Below, in pieces: positions 45,870-57,955 of a stretch of DNA of 64,000 nucleotides (the stretch's first letter is position 1; the number at the start of each line of letters is the position of its first letter). A model generated the notes under the pieces. That model saw only the letters and a list, made by a program, of their open reading frames with translations. It was not told the origin of the DNA and ran no database searches. Source of the stretch: Talinum fruticosum. Its lineage: Eukaryota > Streptophyta > Magnoliopsida > Caryophyllales > Talinaceae. Made by a program: the position numbers and the translations under genes. The DNA lies in NCBI GenBank assembly GCA_021018815.1, contig JAITYX010000012.1, forward strand, positions 6,373,001-6,437,000. Direction: 5' to 3'.

Positions 45870-46410
45870 AATTTGTGATCACCGAAATCGGTCGCAAAAT
45901 GCCATATTTCGTTCACAAATGGGTTTTGTGACCGCTTTTGTGACCGATTTGGGCGGTCCGAAAACCCCTCATCGGAAATCAGATTTGTGACCGATTCGAT
46001 CACTAATTCCGACCGAAATTGTGATCGTAATGCCACCGACTTTTGTGACCGCTTTGTATTTCACACTGATTTTACGATCGTTTTTGTGGTGTGAAAAAAG
46101 ACCACTTTGTGACTCGAATACGTTTGTCACCGTTATTCTCGAGAAATTTTGTGACCGATTTTGTGATCGTTATATAATTGTGATCGCTTCGTGGTCGACT
46201 TAGTTTTGAAGTTATGCTACTTTGTGATAGCTTTTGTAACTAGCTTAGTTTTAAAGTTATGCCTATTTGTGATTGATTCCATTTTATTCTTATACACTTT
46301 TGTGACTAATTTTGTGACTCATTCCATTTTATAGCTTAACTTTTTGTGACCGATTCCGAGAAAAGTAAAGACATTGTGACTATTTTTGTGACCGCCTTTT
46401 TGCCATAAAA
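45870..46410. repeat. CACTA subterminal TTTGTGACCG repeats
   Basis: At least ten imperfect copies of TTTGTGACCGATTT over about 500 bp, matching the presumed transposase-binding repeat design of CACTA ends. Shorter matching array at 49540-49690 in inverse orientation. Confidence 0.8.
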
Positions 46411-49223
46411 ATCATTGCATACAATCATGAGGCAAATCCTTATATCACAAAATCACACTAAATATTTATATATAATCAATGTTCATTGTTCGGAACAACA
46501 AGCTAAATTTAAGCATACAAATATCCAAAACATAAGTCTTTTGGGAGTTAGAACCTTCATCTTAAGAGCATTGTGTTCCTTGGATCTCTGCAAACTTCTT
46601 CTCATACTTCTCCTAAATTAAAGAAAATGCAATATTTTTGTCATATAAAATAAAAGTGAACAATAGATATCATGAGTAACATGTAATTAACAAAATGAAT
46701 TACTCACATAAGTCTCTGTCGCCTTTTCATCTACAAAAGTCCGGGTCGTTCTTTGTATGAGTGCGTCTAAAATGTTCAGTAATAGTTGGATCTCTTTGAA
46801 GTTCTTTGGCCTATATACAATCAAGAGTAGAATAATTAAGTTTATTTTTTCATAGCACATGAGTGAAAACAAATTTATGTATACAAATGTATTACTCATC
46901 GCCTTTTATGCTCATCATCGCAACAATATTTTTTCCAAAAACAAGTATTTCATTAGTTTCCTAATTTAATGTGCAAGTATGAGTGATATGATAAACCTAA
47001 ATCATTAAAATACACTAAATTCCTACATTAATCACATACAAGCAATAGAAAGTCAATGTATTAAGTCATACTATTTGCATCAAAACAACATTTATATCAA
47101 GTAAAATAATCATATACCATTTGCATTAATCACGATATAAACTATTATAGAAAAGCATAGACATTATTTGCACATAATAACAATCACATGCTTACAGGGA
47201 ACGGAACCCCAATATGCAAGTCATCAATCTACCACAACAAAATTGGTTCGGTTACACAACAAGATATACATTATCGGGCCATACCACACGGATCATATAG
47301 ATCGTTGCCGACCAATTAATCCCTTACGCCACAATCATAATAAAAGTTATAAATTACAAAATAAGTATATTTACATTAGTCATAGAAGACATACCTTTAG
47401 TGCACACCAAGGACTAGCTTCCAAATCAAACTCCAACTATAAGAGCCCTTGTAATTATGGTTTATAAAAGGAGTCGTTATATACAACAATTCATCTAAGT
47501 TAAGTTTCCTTCACTTTGTAAACTAAAGATTTCTCATAATTGAGTTTCCTTCACGTGTCCACTTTCTGAGAAAGATTACTTTGGAAGGGATTATCATCAT
47601 CACTAAATTTGGGAAGGGAACATCATCACCAAACATTATTACTTAATGTAATTTTCATTTTGCCCAAATTATTACTATATTATAGTAGCTCATTAATATT
47701 CCCAACTGTTTTTGGTACTCCCAAATACCAAGTTGTACAAATTTAACTAAAGAATGGACTCCGGGCCCAATCCTTAGTCAAGCAAGACACGAGAAGAAGA
47801 GAAGGGCGGAGAAAGGGGGCCAACAGACGATGATACTTTTCCATACTTTGAATAAGATATGTATATTTTGTTTTTTCAATATATATTCAGTACATATATG
47901 ACTATATATGCCTTTCTATATAAAAAAATAGATGTGTCCCCCTTTTTCCTTAAATATAAATTTGACTTCCAAGGGACATACCCATATCCGATAGATACAT
48001 TCCATAAAAATTGAAGACAATATGGTATTATTAAGTCAATATATAGTTAATCATTATCATGCCGAGATACATACATAATTAATTATCTCCCCATTGTTAA
48101 TTAATCGCCCTCATTACTTGTACCAATAACCTACTTAATTATCCCCCATTGTTAATTCATCACATAATTATCATATAAAACATCTATTTCCTGCTGCTGC
48201 CACTTGCTCCATCGTTTGCACTTGGTTGATACCCAACTATATATTCGATGTAACCACTTGATCGCACACCTCCATCATACATACATACATAGTTTATGAG
48301 TATGATAAAACCGAAGACGATCCAGTGGGATAAAACCAGCCCCCACCTACACTTTGCCTTGACATTTGCTCTCGAAAAAAAAAGTTGAAGAAGACAATCC
48401 AGTGGGTATCTAAATAACCAAATTGGACATTAGCCTCCCGTAAATGTGGAAGTAGATGATAATCTAACATCTAGTCCTATATTATAGCTGTGGAAATCTA
48501 TAGAATTGGCCAAAATCACCAAGGCAACGATACATTCTATGCAAATATCATGTGATGTATCAATTATATAACAATGCCAACTGAAAATGGAACACAAAAT
48601 ATCAAGGGGTAAGTATTCTCCACCATGGACTGTTCAAAAAACCCCAAACATGACTTATCTTAATGAGGTTTTCAATTATCACCATTTACAAGAGACTACG
48701 TTTTCAATTTTCAAATTTCCTTTCAAATTATAACATACTAGCTGCTCACCTTTAACACCGGTGTGATAAATACCAAAGGCTTGCCCAGTATATATAGCCA
48801 TTTGCGGGTGTCAAATCGTGGACATTTAGGAACACTAGAGCATAGCCATTTGCGGGTGTTAAGTGCCTCTATCCAACATTCGAACGGAGACCAACACTCG
48901 GATCATGCCCACGACTCTTTGCGGGTAGCTTGAATAAGAAGTTCCAAAATTCAGATTGAGAGCAAGGGCGGGGGAACTTATCGGCGAAAACCCCATCATT
49001 GGTGTTGTCACCAGCCGTTTAGTGTAAGTTTAGAAAGAGAGAGAGTCGTGGTTGCGATGCTTGTCGCTTAGAGTGAGTTAAAAACCCGGAAACCTAAAAA
49101 ATGTGATTCGAGATCGAGATGGAAGAGGGAGGGAGGGAGGAAGGGAGAGGGAAGAGAGAAACTTACCGCTGGAGTTACAGTCGCCGTAGGAGTCGCTCGC
49201 CGCCGATGCATCAAGGTGAGACA
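46411..49223. other. CACTA interior, no transposase
   Basis: AT-rich sequence. A minus-strand open piece at about 48270-48186 ends in GYQPSANDGASGSSRK and a stop; it could be the remnant of a C-terminal exon of a CACTA gene. GCCATTTGCGGGTGT occurs twice (about 48797 and 48843). Nothing else is recognised. Confidence 0.4.
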
Positions 49224-49230
49224 AGAGTGA

Positions 49231-49302
<72 letters not shown>
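49224..49302. repeat. (GA)n microsatellite
   Basis: About 35 GA units with one interruption (GATGAGA), inside the CACTA element near its right end. Confidence 0.97.
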
Positions 49303-49307
<5 letters not shown>

Positions 49308-49703
49308 GATGGTGAGAGAGATGTAATTGTGGCTGAAATATAATGCATGCTATGGGAGTTGGCTATGCTCGAAGGCTGCGTAGATTATTTGGATTGTACC
49401 TATTATTATCAACCAAGGAGAAAATATAGAATGAGCATGAGGTAATAGTTCCATATTGTGGCCATAGGAGCATGGTTTGGTACTACGCCGATTTGGCCAC
49501 TATTAGTAGGTAAAATTATTTCGATTGTTTTTAAAATAGTTACAAAATTCGTAACAAAATGTGACTGAATTTCTCACTTGCTAATACTTTGGTCACAAAT
49601 TCTCACCACTTATAAATGGCCACAAAAGTAGTCATAAATTGTGACTGTTTTTATTCGATCCTAAAATTGCGGCCACAAAATCCAAGTATTTCTAGTAGTG
49701 GAC

Positions 49704-49990
49704 TTGGAATTCGATGTTCCTTTCTACCGGCCCTATATTAATTGGCAAGGTCACTGTTCCCAAGATTGTTCTTTTAGAATTGTCGTAAGCTTGAAGATGG
49801 ACGAGTCTATTTAGAGAGTTGTTGCTCCCTAATTCCTAACCTTCTAGTAGTTCACCGGGGACATGAGTTTACTCGGAGATCCATTGTCTACTAGGGTAAG
49901 GGCAACAAACTTGTTGATGCAAGTCATAGTTAAGTAAAGTGCATTGTTGTGTGCAGCGCATTCTTCTCGGCTTCGGAGATCGTTCGATAA
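49704..49990 (-). pseudogene. Tat protease N-terminal part
   Basis: Minus strand reads FVALTLVDNGSPSKLMSP (about 49920-49865) with the D-N-G-S form of the active-site motif common in Tat proteases, and LGTVTLPINIGPVERNIEFQ ending at 49707. Two stops lie between. The frame continues at 45852 after the CACTA insertion. Confidence 0.75.
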
Positions 49991-50449
49991 AAAGGTAATA
50001 GTTCCATCCCCACTATTAACTAATCTTACCTCTTCCTCTAGCGTAGTTTCGGGAGAGACCTCGATCGTACTGAGTGCATCTATTCTATGTTTATGGGAAG
50101 TAGATATTAATTGCTAGATTGAGATATCGACTTTTAATTTCTATAGTTTCTTAAGGTTTAGGTCTTCTTCTTTTATAGTTTTAGGCTTTTTGGGGCATCT
50201 TGAGTTTGTCGTGGACCCAGGGGTGTATTGTGCCGTCAAGATCTAGAAAGGAATTGGACTACAGGACTTTTAGTTTCTCCCCAAAAGTCTTCTTTTTCAA
50301 AGGGTGGTGTGCCCTAGAAGTTATCACTATTGTTGTCACCATTACTTTTCGTTTCATAGATGTCTTCTTCATCCCTTACCTACAGCCCCTACACTTTTGG
50401 ATTTAATGGAGGTAAGGTAAGAAGTGGTTTAGATTTTTAACATCTCGGA
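49991..50449 (-). other. Tat gag-protease linker
   Basis: Broken minus-strand frames without a recognisable motif, between the zinc motif of gag and the protease. Confidence 0.4.
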
Positions 50450-51430
50450 TAAAAACAAACGGGTCCCACTAACCTAGAGTGGGTTTAATGAAAATGGCTA
50501 AGGTGCCGTTAAAAGGATTTTTATTGTTGTTTAGTTTCTAGGAAGCCTTAGGCAAAGGGAGTAGGCCATTTCGAAATATTCTTTCTAGTTTGTTCTTGAA
50601 TGTCCAACACTGTTCGGTATTATGTCTCGTGCACGATGGTATTTGCAAAATTTTCCCGTGTCGCAATTTTTGGATTGTTTCGCGATTTCGATTCTGCTAT
50701 AATGGGCAGCAATTCTATCTTTTCCTTTTCCAAGAGACGGTCAAGGGCTTTAGTGTAGGAGTGTAGTCAATATACTGTTAAGGGCATTGACATATGCACT
50801 CTTGCTAATATTACCTGTATTGGAGGTTTTCTTATCTTTGGAATGATAATTACTTCTATACCCTGTCACAAGTTTTGTGGTCGCGGTAGACAACTCTTCT
50901 TTTATTAGCCAACCAACATCTCTAAGGCTTGAAAAGTTCATCAAGGTAGGAATTTGAGGTGCTGATTGTAATTGGGTTGAAGGGTTTTCACGATGATCCT
51001 AACTTGATCCTTCTTGGAGGGTCGGTCAACCATTTGAACAACCTTTTCTCTATATCTCGCAAGAAAATCTATGAAGCTCTCCTTCTCACCTTGCTTGATT
51101 AATTCCAAATCTCCGAGGATAACATCTAAATCATCTGTTATAGGAGTATTGATGGAGGAACTCCTTCCACGGATCAGTCCCATTGGCGACCTTGTGTGGG
51201 TTAACAACATTATACCACTTCATTACATTAGTGTTGAAAGTCCAGGGAAGATGATGTGGTAAGTGTCTTCGGTAATGTTCTTAAAAGTCATTGCTCCTAA
51301 GAAGTTGCATACGTGATGATAGGGATTCTCGGAACCTTTGAACTTGATATTAGGCATGGTAAACTTAGGAGGTAGCTTACCCTTAGGGATTGAAGTGAAT
51401 CCATTATGATCGAATTAGTGATTACTGAAC
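50450..51430 (-). pseudogene. Tat-lineage gag, degraded
   Basis: Reading leftward: KGKLPPKFTMPNIKFKGSEN, then HHVCNFLGAM (51400-51300), VILGDLELIKQGEKESFIDF and LARYREKVVQM (51120-51030), KKDQVRIIVKTLQP, and a zinc-type motif CKYHRARHNTEQC near 50655-50615. The order matches Tat/Ogre gag. A frameshift lies near 51235 and another near 50940. Confidence 0.8.
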
Positions 51431-53209
51431 ATAGATAACTATCTTAGCATCTATTCTATCTAATCTACACGTGGATCGGTTTGAGGTTTGGATTCATGTT
51501 TTGAGGATCTGTGTTTGGGACTGTCTAAATGAGACAAGATATGTAGAGGTGGCGTAAATGATCCTTCTCCTCTTCTCAAGCGTTCGGCTTCCTCATCTCT
51601 CTTATTGTCCTCAATAACCCTATAATATTCTTAACGTCTCTCAATATAGATGACATCTTTTCCTCTTCATCATTCAACCTAGTTTCCACCCTAGCTATGT
51701 TCTCATTAAGTAGACCGAGGTTAAGACCGGTCCGGGTAAGAGAACTATTTGTAGGTACTTGTCTTATGGCAAGGAATAGACTGAGCCGGTGTGGTGCGCG
51801 CTGAAACTTATCGCATCGATGTAGACCGCGGAGTGGAAAGAAAAGAAGATGTGGCGGACTCCTTGGTGAGGCGTTCCAATCTTTTAGAGCTCAGCTTTTG
51901 ACGATACTCAATTACCGTAGACTTCCCTATTCTGCAGTCTAGTGGATGAGGTTTAGGACCATGTGAGAGAAGACCACTTTTGAGAGGAAGGGACTTAAGC
52001 GTGAGACCCAAAGAGACAAAAGATGCTTTTATTTGGATGCACATAAAGAAGGCGATGATGAGAAAGAAATGATGTATGACTAAGTTGAGAAGATAATCTA
52101 GCCAATGGATGACTCGATCTTTAAAGAAAAGATGCTTTTAATTCTACCTAATGCATTTCCTTACATTTTGAGATGAATTTGATTTGGCTAATGCGAATGC
52201 ACAATGGAATCACCTAATATGAGATGAATTTGATTGGGCTAATGTAAATGTAAAAATGGACTCTCCAAATATGAGATGGATTTGATTTGGCTAATGCAAA
52301 TGGACTCACCTAATATGAGATGAATTTGATTTAGCTAATGTGAATGTAAAACATGGACTCTTAAAATATGAGATGGATTTGATTTGGCTAATACTAATGG
52401 ACTCACCTAATATGAGATGAATTTGATTTGGCTAATATAAATGCAAAATGTGAATGTAAAAGAAAAGAAAGTCAAGAAGAACTAACTCGACCAAAGATAA
52501 AGGGGATCTTTGGTAAGATCTCTTTGGACTAACAGGCGGTGGCTACTTAGACCGCCTAAAGAGAATTTTAGTATGACCCGAAAGTGCAAATAATGACCTA
52601 ACCCTAGTAGAAAAAAGGGTATTTTGACTTTTGGCTAAATGCACATAATGGATCGACTCTAGGAAATTTATTAAAGTGTTTTATTTTCACCCATGCAAGG
52701 GTTAATCAAGCACTCCTCACCTATTCCTAAAGGCTCACAAGCGTAAGATTTAATCTAAAACATAGACACTCATTCAAGCATGCAAATGAAGGCAAAGGGA
52801 CCACCTAATAGTCAAAACAAGATCTATAGTCAAAAGAGGTTTAGACACGGGGATACATGGTGACTCATATTCCGAGAATTTGGTCCTCCGTGTGGGGCAT
52901 GACAGGAGTAAAGGCCGGAATTCTCGGTGCCTCTCGGTGAACCACAAAGGTTTAGCCCAAGAGCGCGTGCTATGAGGGAAAGGTACTGTTTTCTTAGGCA
53001 ATCAAGCTTAATTGGGTCCGCCTAAGATTCGAGTGGGCGCCTCATTCCGAAATGGTAAATAAGGGGTAGAATAAACTTTACCTAGGGGATCCAAAACAAT
53101 ATTTAAATTATGTTCAAAAGGTTGCTAAATGCAGGATGTCTAATGCAAAACACATCATTAAAACACACTACTCAAATTTTCACGTTTCACCCTCTTAGTA
53201 AATGATTTA
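51431..53209 (-). other. Tat 5' leader region
   Basis: Between primer site and recognisable gag on the minus strand. Open minus-strand pieces at 51808-52044 and 52774-53001 are unassigned. A minisatellite lies at 52170-52460. Confidence 0.45.
52170..52460. repeat. Minisatellite, about six 44-53 bp units
   Basis: Units starting GAGATG(A/G)ATTTGATTTGGC occur at 52170, 52221, 52273, 52317, 52370 and 52414. Spacings alternate between about 44 and 52 because some units contain an extra TGTAAATGTAAAA-like piece. Variable tandem repeats in untranslated regions are common in Tat/Ogre elements. Confidence 0.88.
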
Positions 53210-53227
53210 TCCGTAGTGGAGTTGCCA
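53210..53227 (-). promoter_or_regulatory. Tat primer-binding site
   Basis: Minus strand reads TGGCAACTCCACTACGGA, close to the TGGCGACTCCACTGGGGA-type site used by Tat/Ogre elements (tRNA-Arg type). It is directly next to the LTR-like repeat. Confidence 0.68.
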
Positions 53228-53230
53228 CCG

Positions 53231-54830
53231 TAGGAACCACAACCGCGAGCCCACCGGGACCGGACCGAGCTTCCCACGTGCCTCTTTTTGGCGTAAAGGT
53301 TTTGGAAATTTGGAAACCGATTCAGGATTTTGAAGATGGATTTTAGAAAGTGGGGATGAACCTTTCATTAAGACTCCCGAATTTTATTAAGTCAAATTAA
53401 CAAGTTAAATCCGATTGAATTGATTGGCGTTTTATTAATCATTTTAATTTTATAAATTGTTTTTAGAATTCCTTAGATATTATCTCCTAATTGAAGAAAT
53501 AATAAAATTAGAAACTAGGGTTTCTTCCATGAGGCTTCAAGGACGAGACCGATGTGAAAACACCGGTTTGGACCCAAGCATCGGTCGCCGACCACCCAGT
53601 GCAGGCGGGATCCTACACTCAACGATCACCGGCTCCGGCCAAGGGCCTAGGCTGAAACAGTCAAGCATCGGCCTTTGACTTGGCAGACAAATCAAGATCT
53701 TTATTTTTTTTTACCCTGCAACCTTAAAATAACCTGAATGCATTTTCAATGAGAATAAGCATAAAAATGGGAGTCGCTAGTCGGTTTTAGGAAGATAACT
53801 AACAAAAAGAAAAGCTTGCTCTTTCAATCTTAGTGTGGGAAAACTAAGACTAAAAGAGGCTAAAATTAACTCCATCGATGAACCGAGAATTAGATCCGGG
53901 GCGAGGGTACGAAATATAGGGAAAACCATTCCATTCCGCCCGTCCGAAGATGACCATTAATAGTTTGAGTAGTATAGTAAAAAATAACATTCTAAAAATA
54001 AACACACTGCATGCTAAACGAAATTAAAAGCAACCAAATTGAATTAAAGGAAAGTAATAAAGAAAGCGACAAAGAAAGCGATAACGAAAGAAAAGCGAGA
54101 AAACTAAAAGTTTACATCGGGCGAGCGAGAATTGAATGAAGTGATTACATCTCTTTAATCCACAATATCGAAAGCGATAAATAAAACATAAATTAAATAA
54201 GCTGTTTCAAGGTTGAACAATTGCTCTCAGGTTGTCCCACCTTCCCGATCCGGATCTCTACACTAGATCTCTTGATGGGACAACGACAAATCAAAGAAAA
54301 TGGCTTATTTTTGTGAATTATGCAAAACGTGAATATGTATGGAATAGGAAAGATTAGTTGAATAAGTGCCTAGAGATCAGAATAATTGAATATTCTTTAG
54401 CTCTTTGCATGGATTCAATAGTGGTAAGTAGGAAAGAGGAATTGATTTCGATAAAGTAACGTTTAGGTATGACTGCTCTGGTTAACTTTCTGCAAGCATT
54501 ACGCATAGGAGGAAGCCATATGGGAATGAGAGCCAAGGCTTTCTTTTTATAGGGAGAGACCTAGGTCACAAATGACATAGGGTTTACACTCGGTCAGCCG
54601 TCCAAGCAAGTGCAAATAAACCGGGTTAGAATCTCATAAGATTGAACTGGATAAAGCAAGGATAGAACCGGATAGAACCTGGTTTGAGGTGCCCATCACT
54701 CGGACGCGCCTAGGGCTTCATGCCCTACCGTGTTTCCAAAGGATTATCCAAGAAAAATGCAAGTGTTTCACTTAAAAGTCCAGGGTTTCAAGTGCTGGCC
54801 ATCACCTGGTTTGAGGTGCTTGTTACTAAT
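53231..54830 (-). repeat. LTR-like direct repeat, copy 2 (5' LTR of Tat element)
   Basis: Counterpart of 37774-39290, adjacent to the primer site. The TATA box is on the minus strand (54543-54551, reading TATAAAAAG), consistent with the element's direction. The right boundary is not certain: similarity to copy 1 fades at about 54830. Confidence 0.62.
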
Positions 54831-55949
54831 GAATTAAGTTATTAAAAGTTAGGTCAAAAATTTGAAATTATTAAATTAAGTTGAATTATAATTTTTCCGT
54901 ATTGAAATTAAAACCTGACCGTGATTTAAGTAAGTGGGCTTATTGAAATTAATTCGGTCCCAATTACCAAAAGTAGAAAAAAAAAACAAAAGGGAAGGGA
55001 GATGGCTGGATTTGCTTGGCGAGATAAGTTAAAGAGAGGAGGATTAGTGGCATTTAAAGGCAGTAAAAAGCAAGAGAGAGTAAGGGGTCCAATGGGATTT
55101 TAACAACAAAAATTACCGAGGTGTTGATTAGAGAAAGAAAGAAGGGATTAAGAGGGGGACTGGAAATAGAAGCGGGAAGGGGAGCGAGAGAGAAGAAACG
55201 AGAGCGAGAGAGCTCGAGGGGACCCAAGAACGGGGAACCGAAAGGAACGAGAGAACCAAAATCAGAGAGGAAAAATAGATGAAACGAGCGAGAGTAGAGA
55301 GAGGCCGAAGGAAAGAAAGGGAAGAACGAAGAAGAAAGTAAGAGACCGAGCCAGCAAGCGAGAATCGATAAAGCAAGAAGGAGAACGAGAGAGCGAGCAA
55401 TAAAGCGTAACGGGAAATAAGGAAAGCAAGAAGACGAACCCGAGAATAGGGCCTGGACAGAGACCGAGGGCAGCAAGAGGAGGAAGAAGAAGTATAGAGG
55501 GTTAAGAAGAAGAGAAAGAAATCGAGAGGGCAAAAAGGTAAGCAAAACCAATCCGAAAATCCTCAAACTAAAATTCTTAGAACCACTAAGAATCTAAGGT
55601 GAGTAATTTAAATTCATCCTCTAGAATTAACATGAATTAGGTGGATTAAACTTGAAATGGATTCATGAAATTGAATACCCTAAGTTAATTAAAGAAGTTA
55701 GAGGCCTCAATTCACGGAATTAGAAACTCACGAATTGAAAAGCATGTTGAGATTTATGCCTAGTTCATGAATTTATTGATGATTGATATTCTTGAGCATG
55801 ATTTTTGAGATGTATATTGAGAATTTTATGAAAGTAGCTTAACTGGAATTAGTGAGAAAAATCAGAAAATTCAATTCATGATTTAGGTGCAAATTTTTCC
55901 ATAATTAAACCTCGCTGTCCGAGCTATTGTGCTTGCATGAGTTGCCCAA
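54831..55949. other. Unassigned region with purine-rich tract
   Basis: 54960-55560 is strongly purine-rich on the plus strand (GAGAGCGAGAG words); the minus-strand Leu/Ser/Phe-rich frames here are composition artefacts. Plus-strand splice-donor-like sites AAGGTAAGC (about 55535) and AAGGTGAGTAA (about 55595) follow. Could be the untranslated leader of an unknown transcript or LTR sequence. No protein recognised. Confidence 0.35.
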
Positions 55950-57554
55950 TGAAGGTTTGCTCGGGGAGAGTCCGAGTCACCCTAGAGGAGGGGTGAATAA
56001 GGTGATGGAGGATTTTCATGAAGATCGAACTCTTTTAAACAAAGTAGAGACAGGAACAAATTCCGAGTCTAAAACGAGGTCGAAAAGTATGAACTCGCAA
56101 TTGCAATAAAGAGTAAGGAAGCGGATTAAGTCGAAGCTTTGAGTCCGTCTCGAGTCTAGAATGAACTCGTAAAGTCAAGACACGTAAAGTACGTGGAAAC
56201 CCTCCCGGGGCAGAAAATCACGGACCGTGCTAATCCAAGCACGAAGTCAAATCCACTATTTTGAGTCCACAAAATACCGTAGATCGATCGAACCCGAGTT
56301 GCTCCCTTAGACAACTCTTTACAAGTTTTTCCTAGACTCGAAGTTCCCTTATCCGACCTAGTACTTCCTAACCGAGATAACCCTTACAGCTAGAGACAAC
56401 TAAGCTCGAGTTAACCCTTACAACTCAGTCAAGGGACCTTACTTAGAAAGTAAGAAGAAAGTGTTTGTAACTTATTACAAGACCTTACAACTCGTAAAGT
56501 AATGAACTATAGAGTGGGAGTTGTAAGTAGAATATTGAGAATGAATACAATGACTTTGCTCAAGTATATGTATTAACAATAGGTTCAGCAATCTTCAAGT
56601 CTTGAGAGTTGGCCTCTTTATATAGATGACCAGGCAAAGCATAGCCGTTATCTCCAACTTCCGACCGGAAGTCCTTTGTCACCGTTGTTAAGGACTTTCC
56701 GAGTCACTCGGAAAGTATCCGGTGTGATATGAACGTTGGGCAACGGTTCTTAACTCTCTTGGAAGTCCAAAACCACCGGCGGTGTCTTGAAGGATAAGGT
56801 GGAAACCACCGTTAAGCTTGGCGTTTCGCTTTTCCAGATTTGGAAACAGACATGCCCTAACACAATCTTCCGGGACTAGGTCGGAGAAGGGGAAAAGCCA
56901 TGTCTCGCTGGTGATTTGACGTTTTAAAGCCGATTACTTTTGTATTATGAAAAGTGTATCCTCGTTTGAATAACCTACAAAAGTAAATCAAATTGGTTCT
57001 CAAAGTATAAAATACTTTGGTCCAAGATTAGACACAGATAATAATATAATTAAGATAATTAAATGACTAATTATCTCGAGTCGGAAAAGGAATGGAATTT
57101 TCCGAGTCTAATATCCATCAAACTCAAATTCCATCTCGAGTTAGTCTAAGCGAGAATCAAGTTATACAACGAATATCGAGTGAAACAAACTTGATCTAGA
57201 CTAAGCATGATTCGGACTAGAAGTGCCGACTATAACAGTAATAGGACTTATAACATGAAGTCAGATCCGAGCGTGTTTATGCGAATTACTAGACATTTGA
57301 ACATGCGATACTTCTAAGTGATGAGGGACTCGGACTCGAGTGAGATAGCGTGAATACATTCCGAGTCACACAGAGACAAGTAAGAATACGTGAAGTAAAT
57401 GCTATATCACTTAGAGAAGATACCATATCACTCGGAAAAGTTTCTAAGGTACGAGAGGATGCCTTGGAATCAAAACTCTATAAGTGACAAGTTCTTATAC
57501 CTGATTCCTTTGATAGTACTCATCGAAATGTGCGGAGTAAAGTCCGAGTCTTCA
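55950..57554 (-). repeat. 3' LTR of minus-strand copia element
   Basis: Plus strand starts TGAAGGTTTG and ends GAGTCTTCA, 1605 bp. TATA box on the minus strand (TATATAAAG, 56616-56624). Corresponds throughout to the LTRs at 32019-33489 and 15000-16494. Confidence 0.92.
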
Positions 57555-57570
57555 ATCTCCCCTTTTGATG
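57555..57570 (-). promoter_or_regulatory. Polypurine tract of minus-strand copia element
   Basis: Plus strand ATCTCCCCTTTTGATG, i.e. AAAAGGGGAGAT on the element strand directly next to the LTR, one base shorter than the plus-strand copy. Confidence 0.83.
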
Positions 57571-57955
57571 AAAGGCATTCCATACTTAGACAGAAAATTT
57601 GTTAGTGATATCGATAAGGTTTTGAATACTTGCGCATGAAATCGGATAAGTCAAGTAAGCTTAATGTATCGGATCATAAAGAATATATGCTTAGCAATGA
57701 AATAATGTTAACTCATAAAAGGTTGCAATAATCAATAATCATAGAGAAAATTGAAGAGAAAGCATTAATTCATTGAAATTAAAGAGAGTACACAGATGAA
57801 GAAACTCCCCTAAACAAGACAACAAGTTTTTCTATCTATATTCTCCCCTTGCCTTTCAAGCAAAAACAACAAAAAGTGGGAAGAATACAACAATTAGTAC
57901 AAATTTGATGTCTCCACAAAAGAAATAAGTAGAAATCTCTCGAAAGAAGAAGAAT
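57571..57955 (-). other. 3' untranslated region of minus-strand copia element
   Basis: Non-coding, shared with 31421-32005. The tandem duplication starts inside it at about 57901. Confidence 0.6.

Larger units (their letters stand above)
45853..49700. mobile_element. Non-autonomous CACTA element inserted in Tat protease
   Basis: Starts CACTACAAGAAAA and ends TTTCTAGTAGTG, with perfect 3-bp duplications GAC at 45850-45852 and 49701-49703. Subterminal regions carry many TTTGTGACCGATTT-like repeats (45880-46400 and 49540-49690), a motif family different from the CACTA element at 88-7537. No TNP2 or TNPA domain is visible, so it depended on another element. Removing it and one GAC restores continuity of the protease reading frame. 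Confidence 0.93.
37774..54830 (-). mobile_element. Tat-lineage Ty3/gypsy-derived element, non-autonomous, with opposite-strand gene cassette
   Basis: Minus-strand order: LTR-like repeat (53231-54830), primer site (53210-53227), leader with tandem repeats, gag (about 51430-50450), protease (49990-49704 and 45852-45605), G-patch-like segment (about 45480-45380), then the plus-strand two-gene cassette (40386-44650), then the second LTR-like repeat (37774-39290). No RT, RNase H or integrase motif was found between protease and cassette. Extra ORFs in opposite orientation downstream of pol are known from Tat-lineage elements such as Grande and Retand. A CACTA element (45853-49700) is inserted in the protease. 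Confidence 0.6.

Noticed and set aside
55054..55566. 170-codon Leu/Ser/Phe-rich minus-strand frame, apparently membrane protein-like
   Set aside because: It is the complement of a purine-rich tract; hydrophobicity follows from TCT/CTC codons and the overlapping frame looks the same.
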